DNA of 64,000 bases, taken from Augochlora pura (lineage: Eukaryota > Arthropoda > Insecta > Hymenoptera > Halictidae). Where the stretch lies: positions 23,733,782 through 23,797,781 of the forward strand of contig NC_135773.1 in assembly GCF_028453695.1 (NCBI RefSeq). Reading direction: 5' to 3'. The notes below the pieces were generated by a model that made no database searches, had not been told where the DNA came from, and saw only the letters and a program-made list of their open reading frames with translations. The position numbers were made by a program, and so were the translations under genes. Positions 11,601 to 22,983 of this stretch are shown here, piece after piece. The first letter of the stretch is position 1. Each line of letters begins with the position of its first letter.

Positions 11601-14600
11601 GTTGCTTTGGTTCTTCTTGATATGCTCTGTTGTTGTCATTAGGCGAATGATGGGGAACATTGTGATGTTCATGCTGTTTGTTTTCTTCTGAGAATGATCT
11701 ATGATCATCATTATAAGAATGTTGATAATTATGATGATGGTCAACGTGTTGATGTTGTCTCGTTTCTTCTGGAATGTTTACATTACTGCTAGAATGTTGA
11801 TGGGTATGCTGATGGTCAACTTTTTGATGATCTTGAGATTCATTGAAATGCTGATGTTGTGTATTATTTACAGGTGCATAATTTTCTACTCTATGTTGGT
11901 TTTGCCAATAGTCATTGTGAACTTGATTGTTGAACGTATTTTCAGAATGACAAAATGTATGCTGTTGTTTGTATTCACTAATAAATTGATTATTTTGTTC
12001 CTGATTATAATGCTGCTGAGTATATGAAGGAGAAGAATTATATTCATTGTACTCCCTGTTATGTTCTAGTTGTGATTCGTTATGGGGCTGATGACTTTGT
12101 ACAGAATTAAACGTGTCGCTTAACATAGGTGAAGTACTGTTGATTGTGGAATAATACTGTTGAGTTGCATGACTGTCTTCTTGCTTATGAATAACCAGAT
12201 CATTTTGTGCACAATAATTTTCCCACGGATCTTTAAATTCTGAGAAGTCCGGCGGTTCTATGTATATGTCGTTCTGCGATTTGTCTTGTATGTCTGTGCA
12301 AATGGGAGCTTGTGGAACAGAGGATCGAAAAGGCATAGGAGAAAATTCGTGCCAAATTGGTGCCAATGTGCTGGTGGCCTATGCAAGCATCATGCCAAAA
12401 CAGAAAAATGCACATTCAGTTGGTTAGTAGAAAACTATAACAGTGTCCATTTTTCTTATGTCAGTACTGTTATTTGGTAAGCATGTATGCATTACGGTAC
12501 TCATTGACGTACACATTATTGAGTGGCATGTCTTAACTCCAATATTTGTGTACACAGTAAAACGTTCATATATTATGCATACTCTGTCTGTGAAATTGCT
12601 ATTTTATCTACAACGAAAATTTTGTAAAATAACCAACTTATCAAAATATAGTAAACAGATAAGATTATTATTGATTAAACAACATTTGCAAATTACAAAT
12701 GTAAACATTATGAATATAATAAAATGAAAGAAAAAAATGGACACTGATCTACAAAAAAAAGTATTACAAAAAGATTAAGTTCAAAGTGTACTAATTTGAA
12801 ATAGAAAATTATGAAGTATCACTTGTATCACTTTAGCTATTACTATCAATATCGAAGATTATACTACATAGGAAAAACCAAAAACGTACCTTAAATGCCA
12901 CAAGAAACAAGTCAAGTCAGAAGATGCCATTCGTAATAAGTAACGCTAAGCAGCATTATTTTCATTAATTGTCAAATACATTTTTTTATAATAATACTGT
13001 CAACTATGTACAATATATACAAATCTTAATTATTTGACTAAGCATGTTTAACATCTAATAATGCATGATTGTACTTGTGGTATACTATCTATGCAAATTT
13101 TCTAAATCTTAAAGAAAATCTTACGATATGAATGGCACACTAACAAGAGGAATAAAAGCATTCTACCTTACCTTTATTCCTTACATTTATAATCGCTAAC
13201 TTATAGTGCTTTTTCTCTTTATTTGGCACTTGAAATCTTACAGTCTAATTAATGCATTAGAAATAAGAGAAAATGTACAAAATTATTTTTCAAAAAAACC
13301 ATTATATTTACAAAATTTTTGCACTCATAATTAGTCAAACATGATACTTATTGTCATATATTTCTTTTCAAACAATTCGTTAAACTTACCATAACGGGGG
13401 ATAAATGAGGATGGACTTTGTCGCAAAATATATTCCACCACAGTTGCAACAATGGTTGCAAATGCATGGCCTCCATTGGTGGTTGGACAATACCAGTTAA
13501 AGTATCAAAATACTGTAACCATGGTTTGGTGATACCAATGAAGTGAATTATTCTGACATCATCTCCAAACCTGATAAGTAAAAGTATGCATGATTATCTT
13601 TTTTTTAATTGAATATCTCCGAGATTACATATAAAAGAAGTCTTAGCGTCTCTTACTGTTTGAATGCAGGAAGATAGGAATATGCAGCGGTTGAACACAT
13701 ATTATAGATGAATGGTAAATGTTTAGAAATATCTTTGTGAGCCCAGTCACTGAAGTACATATTCAGTAAGCCCTGATCACCGCCGTCAAAGGAACCTTTA
13801 GCAGCAGCGAACGCGGTGATGGATGCAAAAGTTTGTTGAGATGGTTTGTACACAAAGACACCAGAGTTGAAGCAGTCTGGCCAGCCCACATCAGGGGCAG
13901 CTGATAGCTCTTCTCTTTCAAATAACTCATCACAGTTTCTGACCACCTAATACGTCATACATCAATGATTACAATTACGAATAGTGGTTTAACCGGTGAT
14001 ATGAGATCTTCAACAGAAAATCACCATTGATTGTTCTATACACTTACGAGCGTGTCCGCGTCAAGAAAGACGCATTTATCGTATTGCGTTAATCTCCAGC
14101 AATGAAGTTTGGTAAACGTGATACCCAATTCTGGTCTAGCTAACAGTGCCAAATTAGCTTCATCTTTGGAATCAAGTACATTCACTTCCATTACTACAGA
14201 AAAGACTGCTGATAATTTCTCCCTGTGCCAACGAGTAATAAAGTTTCAATTATCTATATACGTGTTTGATTATTTCAGAAGCAGTTGTAAACCGAACGTG
14301 CCTACCTCATTACTTCTGTTACTCCAGGAGTAACCAAGACCGCCAGTTCATATTTCGTACCAACACGACGTAAGGAGTGTGCCAAAACTAATGCTCCCAA
14401 AGAATAGGCATCGTTGGTGGCCAATGTAACCCATGCATATCCTGTAATTAATACAATTTGTTATTCAATCAGCTTGTTATCCAGCTAATTTTGCTAGTCG
14501 AAATAATTGAAAAAAATTAGTTAAACATCAGACACCGGACGTAGTTGATTATCGCGAGTGTGAGAAGTAAACATAAAATGATCTAATTGATTGACACTTA

Positions 14601-17600
14601 TGAGAAGATCATTGTATGCATATTGATTTCTCATTACTCAATATCACTGGCATTCAACGTATCATTACGCATATACATATGTAATTGATAAGGCGTCTCT
14701 CTCGAATCAGGTTCATGTCGCAGCATTCATACTTTAAATTGATTTTCATATTGTATTGCCTACGACGTTACGTGACCGACGTGAGACAAAGACTAGGAAT
14801 GCATTTTTTTCTCTACCGGTATCGTTAATTAGGCTTTGTAAATCAACATTCTTATAATTAATATTCAACAATTGTATTCCGTAAATTTAACAGAGTTTCT
14901 AGAATCTCGAGAATTCGTTATCGAAATCAATTTTATTAACACATAGGAATAACGAAGACTAGAAAACGTAGGTCATTCCAAGGTTATATAATCCGTGTAT
15001 ACAAGAACGAACATTTTTTTTTTATAGAACTAAAGGCTTTAAGTGGTATTTGAAAACGAAGATGATATCTTTATCTATTTCATTCGTTTCGGGTAGGGAA
15101 ACTGATAAAAATAGTAGCCGAATTTACAGATCGAGACTGCGTAGAAATCTAAGTGCGTCGTTTCGCCGAGGGACAAAGAAATTCATCAGATTTTATTTAT
15201 AAAGCGCATCCTATTTCTAATCCGCGAGCGCCGTCAAGAATTCGACTCTCCATCCGCAGCCAGAATCCACGGCTACTGGCTCTCTAGTTCTCCTGGATAA
15301 AATTTTATATTTAGACGTTTTATCTGTATTCACAGTTGCTTCTATCCACCAGATATGATATAATCGTACATTAGAAAAAACAAGAAAAAACAAAATTAAA
15401 ATTCATTATCAGTGTCGTCGTGTAAATGATTTTAATACGTATTAGGGACCAGTTATTACAAGTTTTACCCAGTGGCTATGTTTTTCTTCTCTGAACAAGG
15501 TGTTACTAACACCAAGTTTTTCTTCATTACCATTAGTTTCTGAGAAATTATAGAAGCGTTTTTGGTGACCCGGCTTTGTCTCTCCATTTCTTCTGAGAAC
15601 TATTTTACTAAAAACACAGATAACCGTGACATCGACAGATAACATTAAAGCCAAGATAGGGACCAACAGTCCTTTCATCGACCCTTCTGAGAAAAAGCTG
15701 AAGAGGACTAATTAAAGGCGAAGAAAATTTTATTGTAATAGCTTTGACGCTTCCAGCATTGGAAAATTTAAAAGTAGACACCGGTATTCTCTAGGTTCCC
15801 TGGATTCTCGCTCTAAATCGTCGTAAAAGTTTCAGTGTTAAAACCACACGGGTCACGGCATAAAACATGGCATCACAGATTTTATCAGTTTTTCTTCGAT
15901 GCCTCTACTACGCAACACTCTCGGTTTTACGAAATGCCGTGCAATCGGGTCACATATGTGACGATTCTCGAGTTATCCCATGTAGTCTCCGAGCCTTGAA
16001 CATGTACCGTTCATGTTTCTGGAATGGTCGCGTTCTACGTATCGACATTGAATGAGGTATTAGGTTTCGTTGCGTTAGGTGCACAGCGCGATGCACGGCG
16101 CAAGCGATTCTTGCCGCGTGCAGCCGACCACGGGGACGAGCCGACCGGCAAGATTCATTCGGGCACCATGAACAGCGCGTGACATGGAATCGAGAGCCCG
16201 ACGAGGGGAGGCTGTGGCTTTTTCTTCACGCTTCTCCTTCCTCCTTTCGCGGCGTTCTAATTGTTACAGAACGAACTGCATTCTGTACTTCCGTGTCCTA
16301 GTCGAATATTAACCCCGTTTAAAATCATTTATAAACAGGATCGAATTTATCAAACAACTATACATTATCGCCATATTCGAGGGTGAAATTTATCCGCGCT
16401 GAATACAAAATAAAAGATGCCATTTTATTCGTTACTTTCAGCACACGTCTGTACATGTATCGTAACAGAGCAATTTATCTGTTAGCCCGATTTAGATTCG
16501 TCCACGATTCCTTTCGGTTTAATTTCAGAATCGCGAGCACGTAAATCGTCGCGACACTATCAGCAGACGAGCTTATCAATATGTTCGATGCCTGACGAAA
16601 TTGTAGATTTCCGGTAGCGTTATTCAAAGACTAATGCGGACGCTAGCGTTACGACATGTGGCTGTCCTGTTATCCAATATGGTAAATGAAATTTAATCGA
16701 ACTGAATAATAATGCAAACGAACCTAAACAACGAGGGACACGGAATCGCAATTTAAGGGCCGGGGATTTAAATATTTCCATAAAAACCAAAGGCAAAACT
16801 TTTTGCAACACTGTATAGAATCATTAGCCGCAATTACGTTATGTTGTGTCTATGCAATGATTACGAGCTAATATTTCGGCGTCGGTAAAAATAATCTGAC
16901 AAGGAAAGCTCGTTACTCATGTTGACTGTTTAATAAGTCTTTGACCGATTACACCGAAGCCGGAGAGTCTCGTGAAGTGAACTCCCCTTCGTGGGTCCAG
17001 CAGCTAAACGGTACGGACGATATAAAAAGTGAAACAATACTGAGAAGGAGATTTGTGAACCACTGGTCGTTGTCTGCTTTACAGTGGTAGTGTTCTCTCC
17101 GGAAGCAATTAGTACCTATGACCGCGAAATATGACTGCGTCTAATTTGTTCGTAGTTAGCCATCGGTTCGCATTGATAGTCATGAGATCGACAAGGACGT
17201 GACGCGTTATCAAATTGTTTGCGAGGAATGCGCGCCCGTGTAAAACTATGCGAATAATTCTAGTATTTCGCTCCCTAATCTCTCGAGTGCCCGATGGAGT
17301 GGACAACGCGTGTATGACATTATTATTAAGATTGTTCGCCTGCTAGACACACACACGCAGTAGATAAGAATGTTTTGTGGAACATGCCACGGCGGATGCA
17401 TCGAAGACGCTGGTAAAATTAAATGCAATGAATCCAAAGGAACGGCCGTGAGTCACGGCTATAGAAAGAAGGGAGGGACGCGCGAGCCTAGGAAGAGAAT
17501 AGATGCTAAGGGGGGAAAAAGCTCGGATTTCTGCTACCGGTCTTCACCGGAACACAACCCGTTCAGTCATGTCGATCCTAGACGAATTAACACCTATCGG

Positions 17601-20600
17601 AAACTTAATCTGTCCCGTGTGAATTTCAACTTCCTTTCACCTCGTATTTTCTCCGGCCGCTAAAAATAGACGGGGAATCCGCATGGGTCAACCCTAGACG
17701 GATTAGCCCTCCTCTGAGCAACCAAAATGTATATAAATAAGCTTCATTTCAAGCTTTCATATTTCGAATTTTTCAAAACGTATGTTTATGTACAATGATT
17801 TCCCTCCTGTTTTCAAAATTGGCATTTAATTCATAATTTCACGTTCAGCAAACATTCGACTAAAACGTGTAAATAAATGATTATGTACCCAGATAAGAAG
17901 CTTAGCAGAGTCAATATTGTAAGATTATAGAAACATTCGAGATCGTTTAGTTAAGTCCACGAGAATCTAGTTACAAATATGAACTCTTTATTGATATTTC
18001 CCGTATCGTTAACTTAACTGTAAGATATAAGAAGAATGTTACTTTCAACGAACGATTTAAACTTTCAGAACTAGAAGAAGAAGAAGACAGAACTGGATCC
18101 ATTCGGTTTACGAAAGATTTATTTTTTCTAGCGGAATAGATAAAAATCGTAAAATTCGTTCCAGTCGGTAGTCAAATATATCCCAGAGGCACGATGTCCC
18201 AATGAGAAATTCACGTGTAAGTCGAATGTCTATTTCTACGATAACTCAGCAAAGATAAGGCGAGACGAAGCCCAAGGATCCATGTGCTCCGCGACCAGAA
18301 AATTACGTCGGAATTTCATTTGTTTAGTTTCAAAATTGTATCGCGGCTTGATCCCAACATTGTGACCGGATATGCTTGACATCCGCTCAAAAGTAAATGT
18401 CTAGGACGCCGAGAGAGGCCTGTATAGTATAGTGTCCGGTATCGCGAAATTTTTGGCAGCGGAAAAGCGTTCTGGCGCTTTTAATATTTTCGCGTTGGGC
18501 CGGCGACAGAGCCGACAGAGAGATATAGATAGGTAGAGAAAGAGAGAAAGAGAGGGGTGGCACGAGAAAAGAGGAAAAAACAACAAAACATTTATCTTGG
18601 CTATGAGAAACGCGGCGCTCGGCTTCACTCGTATATTGTAACACGCAGACGAAACCCGAGAGGCAGAGTGCCGTTGTGCCACACAGGTTTATATTTATAC
18701 AAGCCGTCCAGCTTATAATAGCAACCGGGCCTAGGCGTTTGTACAAAATGCATTCATACACGCTTGCCTTAGGTCAAGCACTTGTCGGCCAAGCTTGGCG
18801 AGGTTTCCTTGCGCGACCCGTGTGCCTCTCTGCACACTGTATATCGTCTGCGAATCGACACTTTCTCCGCATACTAGCGACATGAATAACCATCGTCACC
18901 CTTGCCCACGGCGGGATGAAGACAATAGTTGACACTTCGGACATGCGACTCTACGGATTTTACACCGATATACAATAGAGTCAAATTCCTGTACTCCACT
19001 ACTCTGTCGACCGATTGACCCGACTCCTTATTTATAAAGAATTTGTAATAGGAAACATCACCCCAGCGTAATCTTTAATCTTTTTTATTCTGATATTGAC
19101 ATAACCGGTAGACTATAATTTTTACTTTTGTAGACAATGTAAAGAACATCGAATTTGGATATTCATTGACAAAGACTAGGAAACAAAGCATATAATATGT
19201 TTGCAAGAGGGCTGTTAGACGTTGAAAATGTTCTGAAGAGAGACATCAAGTCTCTATGCAAGATTTCGAATGCAATTTATGTTAAGAGTTAAATTTATCA
19301 CTTCGTGGATTTTATTGGACATGTTAATGTAAACAGTCAGAGGCTGTTCCAATGTTTACACTTCCTCTGGCAAGGTTGAGATCTATTTTCTGACGAAGCG
19401 GAAGAATGTGGGATTCAAGATCTGTCGCGGTACTTAGATTTTTCCGTTGCGATCTTATGAATTTTTGCCAAATTTATTTTGTCGGAGAAATCATAGAGCT
19501 TTATTTCTTAACTGCGCAACTGGTAAATATTTAGAATCAGAGGCGACTTCGTCTTAATCATTTAAGACTGCGACGCACGCCGAGAACTCTCCTCGTTCCC
19601 CATGAAATGAAGATCGATTCGCGCGAACGTAATCCGCAATTAGTCTTTCCACACCTATTCTGAGACGATCATGGCACGAAGGCAGACAACATGCCAATAA
19701 AAAGAACAGCTGCGTTCTCGCTGGTTTAATTAGAAATCCGAGTTCTATAAGAAGCACCGATGCGGTTGTGTTCGTCGTTCGACTAGGCGAACATCGCAAA
19801 CTAGAATTCTCGAGTTCCAACTGAGGACGAAGGTCAAGACTGAACATGCATAAAAATAGTACCTCCAGAGCCTATAGCGGCGTCAATCGAGGTACAATGA
19901 ACTTAACAAAGCGGGCTTCCGTTTAACGTAACATTAACTCGGCTGCTCCCAAAAGCTTTTTTACACGGGGAACACAACTGTATTGAACACGTGAATCACG
20001 CGGTTAGGCTTGGCTTCCCATAGGCTACCGCTAATTCTTTAAACTTATTACGTGTCCGTCTCTTTCCCACTTTATTGTTCATAATTCCCTTCTACTATTT
20101 CGGGATTAGATTCAACAGCGGCGTCGGTAAAACGTACCGGTTCTCCCACTGATCATATTACATATTAATGTTTCGTTTATTTTCTCTTTTATTCTGCTCA
20201 TATTAATAATTCTCTAATTAGCCTAGAAACATACATATTTATAATACAACACAGCATCATACATTATTCTGTTACTACAATTAGTGGTGAATTAAAAATA
20301 CGATGTTCGAAAAAAAATTAAAAAATTCATTGATATTTTTTTCCATTGAGAAACTCACGTTTCGTATCTGCAAAAAGAAGCAGCCCGAAATTCCCGAGCA
20401 ACATTGTACGACTTCCCCTCGAAACTTTGTACATATAATTATCTAACATATGACGATTAAACTGTAAGAAAAAAAAAGAAGCGGAATGAATTATTACGCG
20501 AACGTTAAGTTCTTATTTTTCCTTTTTGAAAAAAAAAACAGATTCCTCGTGGCGTATCATGCTGCTGTTACATCATCTCCACACATCGATCAATAAATTG

Positions 20601-21881
20601 TAAATTAATATAATCGGAATTACGTTAATCTCTGATTGAAGGAATCTATAATTAAGTAATGCCAGTTTACGGGCAATTAATTAAAAATGTTGATAAACGA
20701 TCCGCGGATGCTTATGCAAATGAAAATTTTTGTAGAGCGATCGATAAACGTGGAATTTATACAATTCTAAGGTGCAAATAAATATCCTATTCTACTAAAA
20801 TTTTATGTGTGCACATTAAATTATTTCGATTGTTAATCGGTAAATGGGTACAACGAATGATTTAGATTTATCATCTATCTCTATTTTAAATTATATTCAT
20901 CTCGCGAGAAAAAGATGGCGGACGAGCGCGAGAAAATTTTGACGAAGAAGCAATTTTCCCGCACGTGCGAAATAAATATAGAGAAGTGGACGGGGTTTGG
21001 CAGAGAGCCGCAATTTCTCCCCCAGACGGCTAAGAATAAACTGTTGGAATACCGGCGACAGTTATCTTATTTTATGCAGAAGGAATCTCGTGTCTTAATA
21101 AGAAAAAAACGAAGAGACGTAAAATGCCTACCTACGCTCGAGTCAACGTTCCTAATGTTTAATTACTTACATCCCCAACGTGCAGGTAATGTATATACAA
21201 ATACAATATATATACATATAATTTTCTACTAATCTCAAATCTATAATACGTGAGAGAAAGTATTTGTTAAAGTATATTTATTACTTTAATTCGTGTGTTA
21301 TAGCAAGTTATATTATAAATGGTCGCGGAGCTACATTAATGACAAAACAAGGGAAAATTTTATACAAATTTGAATTCCACATAATTGTGCAACACACCTA
21401 AGAGAATTACATCTACTGCCATCGTATCGAATATTTAAAGTGTAAGATATTAAATTGGCGCCAAATCGCTTCGAAAAAAAAAAATAAAAATGAGTTCGCG
21501 CATGTGCTCTCGTGGTGAAACACGAAAGCGAGCGCGAACCGGCCCATCCCGGCGAAATAAACCAAAACGAGGCACGTGCGTGGTTAGCAATCGATTGAAA
21601 AAAAGAATGTTAAGTTACGAAGGGAGTAACTGTTCCGCGTGGAGAGTTGGAAATTACCAGGTCGACTAAAAATCTATGAGCAGACAGGTTATTGCTCGTT
21701 GTCTATGGGAGATGTGAATCGTATGAAGGTCATTGGGTCAAGACCGGTTACCGGCGACGTTATCATACACCCTAAATGAAATTTCAATGAGCACACAACC
21801 TTCCGGTCAGAATCAACCGGGCGGCGAGAAACATTTGAACAAAATATGTTTAATAGAAAAGTCGTTGTACTTACCACCCAT
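7126..21881 (-). CDS. glycogenin, with long disordered additions
   Basis: Self-glucosylating GT8 glycosyltransferase that primes glycogen synthesis and recruits glycogen synthase. Minus-strand exons: 21881-21875 (only ATGGGTG), 14441-14306, 14222-14048, 13946-13657, 13570-13390, 12378-11257, 10593-10390, then either 10306-10163 (stop; 752 aa) or 10306-10189 joined to 8681-7126 (1262 aa). The catalytic domain starts MGGYAWVTLATNDAYSLGAL. It keeps the Mn-binding DAD motif at residues 102-104 and the acceptor tyrosine in AYSYLPAF at residue 195, the same numbers as in vertebrate glycogenin as I remember it. The glycogen-synthase-binding motif SWEQGHIDYMGRDSFDNI is at about 668-685, far from its usual place near residue 330, because exon 6 adds 374 His/Gln-rich residues. 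The gene is divergent from the RhoGEF. Core identity is certain; isoform usage is inferred from splice phases. Confidence 0.93.
8682..10162 (-). other. last glycogenin intron / 3' UTR of the short isoform
   Basis: AT-rich, with no coding signal. It would be spliced out in the long isoform and would form the 3' UTR of the short isoform after the stop at 10163. Confidence 0.55.
11257..12378 (-). CDS. glycogenin exon 6: symmetric His/Gln/Asn-rich cassette
   Basis: This 1122-nt exon is flanked by phase-0 junctions on both sides (acceptor ATAG before GCCACC, donor GAT|GTAAGT). It can therefore be skipped without changing the frame, which would give a 378-aa glycogenin of ordinary size. It encodes 374 residues of low complexity. 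Roughly residues 425-515 show three imperfect repeats of 24-27 residues, each with the pattern HQH...HQHS...EE.KQH.H. Histidine, glutamine and asparagine dominate and there is no recognisable domain, so it is likely disordered and perhaps metal- or condensate-prone (inference). The opposite strand of this repeat carries spurious open frames. Confidence 0.8.
15442..15678 (-). CDS. candidate small ORF with signal-peptide-like N-terminus
   Basis: 78 codons inside glycogenin intron 1. The start MKGLLVPILALMLSVD is a lysine followed by a hydrophobic stretch, as in a secretory signal or signal anchor. The rest is polar, with two basic clusters (LRRNGETK, HQKR). A splice-acceptor-like TTTTTCTCAG lies just upstream of the ATG, so it could also be an internal exon. 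No family recognised. An ORF of this length may occur by chance, so this is a low-confidence entry. Confidence 0.18.
   Translation of the reverse strand: MKGLLVPILALMLSVDVTVICVFSKIVLRRNGETKPGHQKRFYNFSETNGNEEKLGVSNTLFREEKHSHWVKLVITGP
18517..18557. repeat. GA-rich low-complexity tract
   Basis: Runs of GAGA, AGAGAAAG and related purine repeats in glycogenin intron 1. It could serve as a GAGA-factor-type site, but that is only inference. Confidence 0.45.
20915..21401 (+). CDS. candidate two-exon small gene nested antisense in glycogenin intron 1
   Basis: Exon 20915-21185 starts at ATGGCGGAC in a good context (AAAAG before ATG). It ends at GCAG|GTAATG in phase 1. An acceptor TGTTATAG at 21296-21303 opens exon 21304-21401, which continues the frame (ASYIINGRGATLM...) to TAA. 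The predicted product is 122 residues and strongly basic (RKKRRD, LEYRRQ), with no recognised domain. Support is only the open frame, the start context and the phase-compatible splice pair. ORFs of similar length nearby are probably noise. Confidence 0.25.
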
Positions 21882-22983
21882 GGTTGGAAAGAAACTCTGT
21901 GTTTCTTTTTAGAACGGACAGTCTCTAACGACACACTCAACACTCGCCGATGCCCGCACAACTGACAAAAAGTGGTACGCACTTCATCAGCGCTACAACA
22001 CGAGTGACGACTCGAGGCTCTCCTTCCATTGCCGCGGTACTATCCCTACCTTGCGTCTCCTATTCAAACGGAATCTGAATTACCGACCGAAGATCCTGCA
22101 GACCCTGCCATAAACAAAATATGTCATAGATCAGATTAACAAAACGATTTCCATCTGCCAGCACAGTTTACATACGAGTTCGTATTTGATCAAATTTATC
22201 ATCTACTGTAACTTTGTGACAATACTAAAATACAATCATAATTAAACAGGAAAATTGAACAGCATCGGAAGATATTAGATTGAAGCGATATAGACGCCAT
22301 TAATTATAATAGCTTCGTTTGAAAGAATGAAAATTATTCGCTGATAAAAATTTCCAAAATATGAGGTCAAATCAATAAAAAGTAAAAATGACAGAGCATG
22401 CAGTTAATGTACAAATGAAGTCAAGTATTCGCATTCAGTTGTTATATATTGATTGAACTTACGAAACCGGTGTTTCAGCAGGCAATCCAAACTACCTGTG
22501 ATCGTTGGTCCATTCCGTGTGTCACTGGTATCATGCAGCATGTCATATAAAAACGTGTTCAGTCGATCTTTCATCTTACCGCATCGCTTAAACCGAAAGA
22601 GGTATGTGTATCGTGCAGGCGCAGTGGAACGTTGACCGAATAATCCATGCGCGCGAATTTTACAGCCGTTCGCGACACCTGCTGCGAAAACGTTGCGGCA
22701 AACGATGCGTCGTTTCAGTTCCGGGCGTTCCTCGACGGACAAACAAAACATGCATCGTGTAGCGGGAGAAGATACGGTAGCGGTCAAAATTAGGCGACAC
22801 GTTCGCTTGCGTGCTATCGTACGTTCGATTCTGAGCTAAACCGTTCGATCCCGTAAAATGTAGCCAGCCGTTTAGCCGAAGTCAGTGCACCGGCGCTCGT
22901 AAAAACTTCTTACTTTATGAGATCACCTCTGTCGTGTCCGTCTCCAGCACGTTGACATACACCGAGGAGTGGCGCGCGGAAAA
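21882..22983. promoter_or_regulatory. divergent promoter region of glycogenin (-) and the RhoGEF (+)
   Basis: A 1.1-kb CpG-rich interval separating two start codons that point away from each other. On the minus strand a strong donor (TTTC|GTAAGTT at 22463/22462) and an acceptor (TTTATGGCAG, exon starting 22104) could define an upstream non-coding exon of glycogenin. A 127-codon frame at 22404-22787 on the minus strand overlaps this putative exon and is not supported as protein-coding. Confidence 0.5.

Larger units (their letters stand above)
14442..21874 (-). other. 7.4-kb first intron of glycogenin
   Basis: Bounded by donor GTAAGT just after ATGGGTG and the acceptor ACAG before GATATGCATGG. 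The interior is GC-richer than the other non-coding DNA here and contains many CpG dinucleotides. It holds two weak candidate small genes (15442-15678 on minus, 20915-21401 on plus) and a GA-rich tract near 18517-18557. The length and composition suggest intronic regulatory elements (inference). Confidence 0.7.

Noticed and set aside
11395..12027. Two hydrophobic open frames on the plus strand (11395-11691, 11701-12027)
   Set aside because: They are antisense of the CAT/CAA-rich glycogenin repeat exon. The Met/Ile/Leu-rich translation is a by-product of that composition.
18387..18761. 124-codon minus-strand frame (and 93-codon overlapping frame) in glycogenin intron 1
   Set aside because: It spans a GA-rich repeat that suppresses stops. 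No motif and no splice support.
22404..22787. 127-codon minus-strand frame in the divergent promoter
   Set aside because: No recognised domain. It overlaps a likely leader exon and CpG-rich promoter DNA in which stops are rarer.
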